Below, piece after piece: positions 57,156 to 64,000 of a stretch of DNA of 64,000 bases. The position numbers and the translations under genes are program-made. Below the pieces are notes generated by a model, which had not been told where the DNA came from, ran no database searches, and worked only from the letters and a program-made list of their open reading frames with translations. Source of the DNA: Mermis nigrescens (lineage: Eukaryota; Nematoda; Enoplea; Mermithida; Mermithidae); assembly GCA_036768485.1 (NCBI GenBank), contig JAVLUZ010000142.1, positions 6,712,006 to 6,776,005 of the forward strand. Direction: 5' to 3'. Each line of letters opens with the position of its first letter. Position 1 is the first letter of the stretch.

Positions 57156-58665
57156 AGCCCAAAAATTTCTTTTGCCATTATTTATATGATTTTAAAAAGC
57201 GCATCTTTTTGACTAAATCAAAATTAGAAATAAAATCAAAGCAAATTGCTCTTATCTTTTGGAGGGAAAGGTTTTTCAAAAAGGTATTTTCATTCTTCTA
57301 CAAACCATATTTTTCACTATTATATTGCGAAATTGGGAAGAGAGACTGAATAGTGACTGCAAAATAGTGAAATACAGACGACAAATACTTTTGCAAATTA
57401 ATTGTACATCAATCATCCTTAGTAGATTGCGGATAGTAGAATGAGATGACCTTCTCAATGCGTATTAATACAAACATACAGTATGCGTGTCTTTTTCTTT
57501 AACAAATCGGAGAGTAATATACGACCACACCGTTATTTGTTACAATGATACCGTTTTACGCAAGTTGTAGGTTTAACGCGTGCTGCATGCAGCGTGGAAG
57601 GTTCCCTGTGCGCCTAAGTACGTGCTTTGTGCCTGCTGTATGCAGCGTAAATCGGAAAGATAAAAATAGCCAGGCTGGCCGTTCTTATGACACAGGCATG
57701 GAAGAACGAAAATCTATTTTGTTGAAAAAATTAAACTAAATAAGCGTCTAAAGTGGTTGGATAAAATAATTATACTCTTATTACATAATTTTGTATTAAT
57801 ATTTACATAATGATACAATTAGTAATAATAGAGGGGAACTGACATGGAATACAACTAGACAGGAATTTGAAATTGATATTTAAAATCAATTTTAAAATGA
57901 ATGAATCAATTAATTAGGTAATCATAAATCTTTATTCGATTCTTTTATAGTGCTGAAAAGAATAATAAAATTAATCATATGTCATACCAGCACAGCATGG
58001 GGATTCTGGAGGGATGAAACCTAAATAATTTTGTATTTAAAACCCCGTTGATTGATGCTCCTTTCTTCTGGCCACGAATGGCCATGGGGGGATTGTGACC
58101 CCAGAAGTTGAAATACATACCCCTGCAAATCACTGTAGACCCCAGAATTCTATTTTTAGTTATATTTTTGGCGATTTACCTTATTCTGACCCCCTAGAAT
58201 TTAGGTGCTGCATATTAAAATTTTTGTTACACAAAATAAACTAAATAATAAATATCGTTATGCCTTTAAACAACAAAATTGATAGAAAAAATTCCTCATT
58301 ATCCGCTTTCAAAAGTATTTTGTATCTTCGCTTTTTTCATTTATTTACGATATGTACATCAATAATATATTCAGTTCAGAAGTGAAATACATCACATAGT
58401 GTCTGTCTCCTCAGGCAAACATATAGTTCAAAAAATATTGCTCGTTCTATTATTTCGCGCAAATTTTATTCTGACCAGCAGCTTTCTTCACAATGTTTCT
58501 TGTTCAATTAAAAGTACTTATATATGCGTATCTACCATTTTGTATTCAGTCCATTCAGCGGACATACGTCTACACACACATGTAATAAAGGCAAGGCTTG
58601 AAAACAACAAATTTTTACCTCCTGATATTTTAATACACAAGCTCACAAAGATTTTGCTCGCGCTC
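57156..58665. other. Interior of the long-TIR element, nothing recognised
   Basis: Only short frames, none with transposase motifs on either strand. Confidence 0.5.
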
Positions 58666-58673
58666 CCTGGGTC

Positions 58674-59851
58674 CAGGGGCGTAACCAGGATTTTATTTTG
58701 GGGGGGGGGTTTCCAAAATTTTTGAAGTCCTGTATCTCGGGAACCATTAGGAGATACGCGAAAATAAAGGCAGTTTCGAGCGTTTCTCGACAAGATCTAT
58801 ATTATGGTGAAGTAAAAAATTTAAAAAATTCAAAAATTTTCTTGCTTTATTTCAAATTTGGATATAAAAATCCATCTTTTAACCTATCGGTTTGACTAAT
58901 TCTCAATATCATATTAAAGCTTGACTTCAAAACATCGAAATTCTTTTCTTTGCATTCAATTTTACAGTTTTGTTAAGAAAACTAATTCAGAAAATAATAA
59001 ATTGGCGTGAAGCGCCGAAAGTTTTTGACAAATACGCTATTTTAAGTAAAATCTGGGCTTCTAAGGTAAGAAAAAAGATAGAACATAAGAAATCCAGCGC
59101 GAAGCGTCGAAAATTTTGACAAATTCGCTATTTTTTAGTAAAATCTGGGCTTCTATGGTAAGAAAAAAACATAGAACATAAGAAATCCGGCGCGAAGCGC
59201 TGAAAATTTTTGACAAATTCGTTATTTTTGGTAAAATCTGGGCGACTAAGGTAAGAAAAAAGATAGAACATAAGAAATCCAGCGCGAAGCGCAGAAAATT
59301 TTGACAAATTTGCTATTTTAAAGTAAAATCTAGTCTTCTAAGGTAAGAAAAAACATGGAACATATTTCGACAAATCTGTTATTTTAAAGTAAAATCTGGG
59401 CTTCTACGTTGAGAAAAAAGGTAGAACATAAGAAATCCAGCGTGAAGCGCCGGAAATTTTGACAAATTCGCTATTTTTAAGTAAAATCAGGGCTTCTAGG
59501 GTAAGAAAAAACATGGAACAAAATTTTTGACAAATTCGTTATTTTAAAGTAAAATCTAGTCTTCTGAGGTAAGAAAAAAACAGAACATAAGAAATTCGGC
59601 GCAAAGCGCCAAAAATTTTTGACGAAATTCATTATTTTTAAGTAAAATCTGTGCTTCTAAGGTAAGAAAGAACAGAACATGAGAAATTTCGAGTTTAGAA
59701 GCTAAAAAGTGTGCTGAAAACGCATTATGGCTGTCCACAATCCGTTTCCACTTCATTTGAAGAAAAAAGCAAAGATCTTGCTTTAAAAAATATTTTTTCA
59801 TTTCGGGAGGGGGCGGGCCCTTCCCCTCCCGCCCCCCTGGTTACGCTCCTG
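58674..59851. mobile_element. Non-autonomous hAT-like element, CAGGGGCGTAACCAGG ends
   Basis: 1178 bp. CAGGGGCGTAACCAGG and CCTGGTTACGCTCCTG are inverted ends; flanks CCTGGGTC and ACTGGGTC match at 7 of 8. The interior is mostly a 92-bp tandem repeat. Confidence 0.8.
59004..59690. repeat. About 92-bp tandem repeat with hairpin motif
   Basis: Roughly seven to eight units. Most begin with a variant of GGCGCGAAGCGCC (59004, 59097, 59189, 59281, 59438, 59599) followed by TTTGACAAATTCGCTATTTT and TAAAATCTGGGCTTCTA. Confidence 0.85.
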
Positions 59852-60439
59852 ACTGGGTCTATATGATTTTTAAATCTTTTGCTCTTCATTGGCGATGAAT
59901 TTGTTTTAAAACGCCGAACGTTCTCAGCCTGAAATCAATTGTAAAATGCCCTTTTGTGGCAGAGCAATATGCAATTGATCGCCCACAGGAAATACTATTT
60001 TCTTCCATTTTTATGCCCATTATCTCTTAGATGAGATTCCGATGGAGGAAACGAGAATTATAATGATATGCACGAAAATTCCCAATCTATTTTTACCTTT
60101 TTTTCTCGGACTGGACCTGCAGTATGCACACATTTTGAGACGCACGCATGCAAAAAATCGAAGCAGATTGAGAAATTTTTTTCTCGTTTGTGTGACGAAT
60201 AACGCAAGATGCTAGCTGCGATCTACTAAGGCCGAACACGCGAGGGTACGGTAGAAGCGCTTACGTTCTACTGTAGTTGGTCAATCGTAGTAGATCACAG
60301 CGGCGCTGCGTTTGCAATTTCCGTGACAAGAACTGTATATACAGTATTATGATATATCTATCATATGATATAATCCTTAATTTTCATCAGTTTTTTTTCT
60401 CAATTTTCATAATCAACTTTTGCAATAATTTACTTGATA

Positions 60440-60747
<308 letters not shown>

Positions 60748-61029
60748 TGCTTAGGTGTGAGAACCCTGGTGTTAAAAAAGATGGAATAAATACACCCTGT
60801 ATATACCCTCATGTTAAAAAAGACAGAACGATAGCTGATTCGAGCAGTAATCGGCAATGTGGAAGTCGAAAACAGCAGTAGAATGTGATGTGAAAAAAAT
60901 TTTTTTGAAGATTTCTTTTCACTCAAATGGTTTTCCGCTAATGTTTTCGACTTCTCTGTTGAGGATTATTGCTTGAAAAGGCATAAAAACATGTTTTTTT
61001 TAAATTTGAGACTTTCCAGTATTCTCTAC

Positions 61030-61440
61030 TCCGCCCGAAAATTTTTACATTTTCAAAAAGTGAGCAATATGGTTGCGTGATGCTGTTTTGCGATGAAAAA
61101 TCGAAAAATTCGGTGCTTCGCGCCGGTTTATTCCATTATTTAGCAGTTTCTACTGTTTTATTGGTGGAAAATCAAAAAATTAGCGCTTTGCGCGCATAAG
61201 AAGCATTTTTTATTTTTTCCGTCAAAAACATGAAGAAATTTTTAAGAAAATATAATTTTTTAATGGCTTTAATCGTGCAGGATGATGTGAAAAGCCCAAA
61301 AAACACGTTATTTAACGGCCCTGCACGCTTTTTACGCGTTTTTTTGGACGAAAAATTTTTTTTAGAATTCCCCCCTGACGAAAATCCTGGCTACGCCTAT
61401 GGTGCAGGATCTGACGTAAAAATCCCAAAAAAGGTTATTT
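61030..61440 (+). repeat. Repeat shared with 56.2 and 30.1 kb
   Basis: Direct copy of 56190-56480, with GGTGCTTCGCGCCGG and AATTAGCGCTTTGCGCG. Ends near ATCCTGGCTACGCC. Confidence 0.6.
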
Positions 61441-61469
61441 AACAGCCCCGCCCCAGGGTTGGCCGAGCA

Positions 61470-61575
61470 TGGTTTTTTGGTTTTTTGGTTTTTTTGGTTT
61501 TTTATGGTTTTTTATGGTTTGAAAATTGGCCTGGTTTTTGTTTTTTTTTTGGTTTTTTTGGTTTTTTAAGTCGAT
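61470..61575. repeat. GGTTTTTT low-complexity run
   Basis: Irregular repeats of GGTTTTTT on the plus strand. Confidence 0.9.
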
Positions 61576-61689
61576 GTTAAAAAATGTCACAAAGATTCAT
61601 ATTTCATCATTTGTAAACATGTGCAAATAGTACTCTTTACTATAGCATAGAGTAGACTGATTATTTAGGGAATGAACGGCATGAAATGG

Positions 61690-61990
61690 CAGTAATTATT
61701 TGCAGTCAACTGCAGGTAATATAACACACAATGTAAAATTATATGCAGTCAAAAACCAGCGGCCTAGACTGCAGGCAATATAGCACACAATGTAAAATTA
61801 TATGCAGTCAAAAACCAGCGGCCTAGACTGCAGGCAATTTAGCACACAATGTAAAATTATATGCAGTCAAAAACCAGCGGCCTAGACTGCAGGTAATATA
61901 GCACACAACGTAAAATTATATGCAGTCAAAAACCAGCGGCCTAGACTGCAGGTAATATAGCACACAATGTGATATTATATGCAGTCAAGT
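61690..61990. repeat. 59-bp tandem repeat, five units
   Basis: Units ATATGCAGTCAAAAACCAGC.. start at 61741, 61800, 61859, 61918 and 61977, with a partial unit before. Near-identical copies point to recent amplification. Confidence 0.95.
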
Positions 61991-62599
61991 TGAATGCTCG
62001 TTGTTATGGGAAGCTGGCGCTTTGCTCGCATTTCAACCTGTAGTAGATGGTTTTAGAAGGCACTTTTATTTGAGATGGTCTGGCAGATTTGCTTCCTCAC
62101 TAGGGAATATTTTTTTGCGCTGCATGGGTAGCACACTCAAAAGCTGCCCAGTCGCCCATTAGCGCATGCTGATGGGCCAGCTGAAGCTCTGGGGCATACA
62201 TACATACACACATATTTGATCAATCCGGAATAAATCTATAACTACACACATACACAGACTAGCACTATCACAGCCAATTAATCTTATGATGTCAGTTGTA
62301 TACCGTGTCTCCCTAGGGGGCAAAGTTATAACATCGCCTAGTGTTATAGCATAGGCGGAGGGGGTCAGAATCTGCTCCCTGACTTTTCTCAGGGAGCAAT
62401 GCTGCAGCATAGGTCGTGTTGTAGCATAGGGGCCTGCCCAAACCTGCTCGGGGAGGGGCGCACGCAAGCCCAGAGCCAGGGGAGGGGCATATTTCCAGGG
62501 GTGGGAATTTCCCTGGGGAAAAATTGAAAGAGCTATAATTCAAGAACCAGCAGCCGGATCGGACTAAAAATTTCAGAGTCTGTTGAGTATATGTTAGGT
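61991..62599. other. Spacer, nothing recognised
   Basis: More GC-rich than its surroundings, with short inverted words (GCTCCCTGA / TCAGGGAGC near 62380). No gene supported. Confidence 0.4.
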
Positions 62600-63650
62600 A
62601 TGCTATGTACGAAATTTTAGCGTGCAACCTACAGTATACCAGCATTAGTTTTAACCTTTGCATAATTCAAGAACAAAATGGCCGGATTTTGTTCAAATTT
62701 TCATGGCATGATGTATATAGGCGAGTTGCTATGCACAGAATTTCAGTGCGCAGCCTACAGTATACCAGTTTACTTTACACTTTCTCATTTGGTACTATAA
62801 CTTTAGAGGGCGGATTGGGCTGAAATTTTCATAGTAGGGTGGGTTCATGTTGCATGTGTTATCTTATTGTTATCAACATGTAATCTACAGTATGCTGATT
62901 TTAGTTTACACCTCCTCATACAGGAACGTAAATCAAGAATTAATGGCTGGATTTTGTTCAGATTTTCAGGATATGATGTATATAGGCGAGGCATGCAATG
63001 CATAGAATTTTAGCGCACTGCCTACAGTATACCAAATTACTTTACACTTGCTCAAATAGTGATTTAACTTTAGAAATAGAGGGCGGATTGGGCTGAAATT
63101 TTCATAGTAGGGTGGGTTTATGTTGCATGTTTTATCTTATTGTTATCAACATGTAATCTACAGTATGCCAATGTTAGTTTACACTTCCTCATACAGGAAC
63201 GTAAATCAAGAACCAATGGCTAAATTTTGTTCAGATTTTCAGGGTATGATGTACATAGGCGAGGCATGCAATGCATAGAATTTTAGCAGCGTAGCCTACA
63301 GTATACTAAATTACATTACACTTGCTCAAATAGTGATACAACATTAGAAATAGAGGGCGGATCGGGTTCAAATTTTCATGATAGAGTGGGCTTATGTTGC
63401 ATGTGTTATCATATTGTTATCAGCATGTAATCTACAGTATGCCGATTTTAGTTTACACTTCCTCATATAGCACCATAGTTCAAGAACCAATGCTTGGATT
63501 TTGTTCAGATTTTCAGGATATGATGTATAGAGGCGAGGCATGCTATGCATAGAATTTTATCTCGCAGCCTACAGTATACCAATTTACTTCACACTTGCGC
63601 AAATATTACTATAACCTTAGAAATAGAGGGCGGAGGTTTTTTTGCTTGAC
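62600..63650. repeat. About 275-bp tandem repeat, four degenerate units
   Basis: The landmark TGTAATCTACAGTATGC recurs near 62877, 63150 and 63425. CCTACAGTATACCA and AGAGGGCGGATTGGG recur at the same spacing. Confidence 0.85.
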
Positions 63651-64000
63651 TTAGGAGATGTAAACAACCAATATTGTGTGTTAATTGTTCTTTACACATT
63701 TTTCCTTTTTTGTCACAATATCTCTACTAGTATTTATAGATTTCTGCATATAAACAGTTGGATGCCTGCTAAAAATATTTGTTTTAAGCCTGAGCTCATC
63801 TCTAGCATTTTGAGTTAGATCAATTAAAAGGTAACCATGTAGCTGAGAAGTAGAATCAGAATAAGCCTGTGGAAAATATTTGGCGTTGGCAGGATAGAGC
63901 TGTCAGGAAAGCATTTGTGCCTGTAGCTGATCAGCAGGGTGTTTGAATAAAACTATATAAGCAGAGTTGCTGCGTGAAGTTCTCAGACCACCAAAGAAAA
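63651..64000 (+). promoter_or_regulatory. Possible TATA promoter at the right edge
   Basis: ACTATATAAGCAGAG near 63951 is a good TATA box, about 30 bases before AGTTCTCAGACC. It could be a gene promoter or the LTR/end of a mobile element continuing to the right. Nothing coding follows inside the window. Confidence 0.3.

Larger units (their letters stand above)
56683..60335. mobile_element. Tc1/mariner-type element with about 475-bp inverted ends
   Basis: Outer ends CAGTTCTTGTCACGG and CCGTGACAAGAACTG beside TA. Inverted ends are 56683-57155 and about 59859-60335, collinear over their whole length. The interior (57156-58673) has no recognisable transposase, and a hAT-like element occupies 58674-59851. 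Confidence 0.8.

Overview
The window is AT-rich nuclear DNA from an animal, most likely an arthropod and probably an insect. Coding DNA is sparse. Genes are split into short exons with GT-AG introns, and the introns and spacers are packed with small DNA transposons. The insect assignment rests on the LRRK kinase, whose DYG loop and following segment resemble insect Lrrk as I know it. No prokaryotic gene, operon, CRISPR array, tRNA or rRNA was seen.

Layout: 0.6-16.5 kb, plus strand, is the 3' half of an LRRK-family kinase gene: nine in-phase exons covering the pre-kinase segment, the whole kinase domain and the first part of the C-terminal domain. 17.3-21.0 kb is a Harbinger transposon with a frameshifted plus-strand transposase and an apparently open minus-strand Myb/SANT partner gene. 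22.7-28.4 kb, minus strand, is a two-exon gene for a TFIIIC subunit 6 (GTF3C6) protein, whose intron holds a hAT transposon (25122-26766). 35.2-41.4 kb, minus strand, is a complete four-exon ATP synthase c-subunit lysine methyltransferase gene (ATPSCKMT/FAM173). 43.5-48.1 kb, minus strand, holds the exons of ATP synthase subunit c itself, with a possible first exon near 51.0 kb. An unrecognised plus-strand coding exon (42865-43165) lies between these two. 51.7-55.3 kb is a LINE relic interrupted by a hAT element. 55.8-61.4 kb is a mirror-like set of inverted repeats around a Tc1/mariner-type element with inverted ends of about 475 bp. 61.7-63.65 kb is tandem repeat.

The main biological point is that the enzyme that trimethylates the c-ring lysine and its substrate gene are adjacent and on the same strand. 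The main structural point is a 13-base self-complementary motif, GGCGCGAAGCGCC, containing the very stable GCGAAGC mini-hairpin core, scattered through several otherwise different repeat families.

Exon boundaries were set by hand from GT-AG signals, reading phase and remembered family conservation. Transposon limits were set by hand from terminal inverted repeats (TIRs) and target site duplications (TSDs). No alignment or database search was run.
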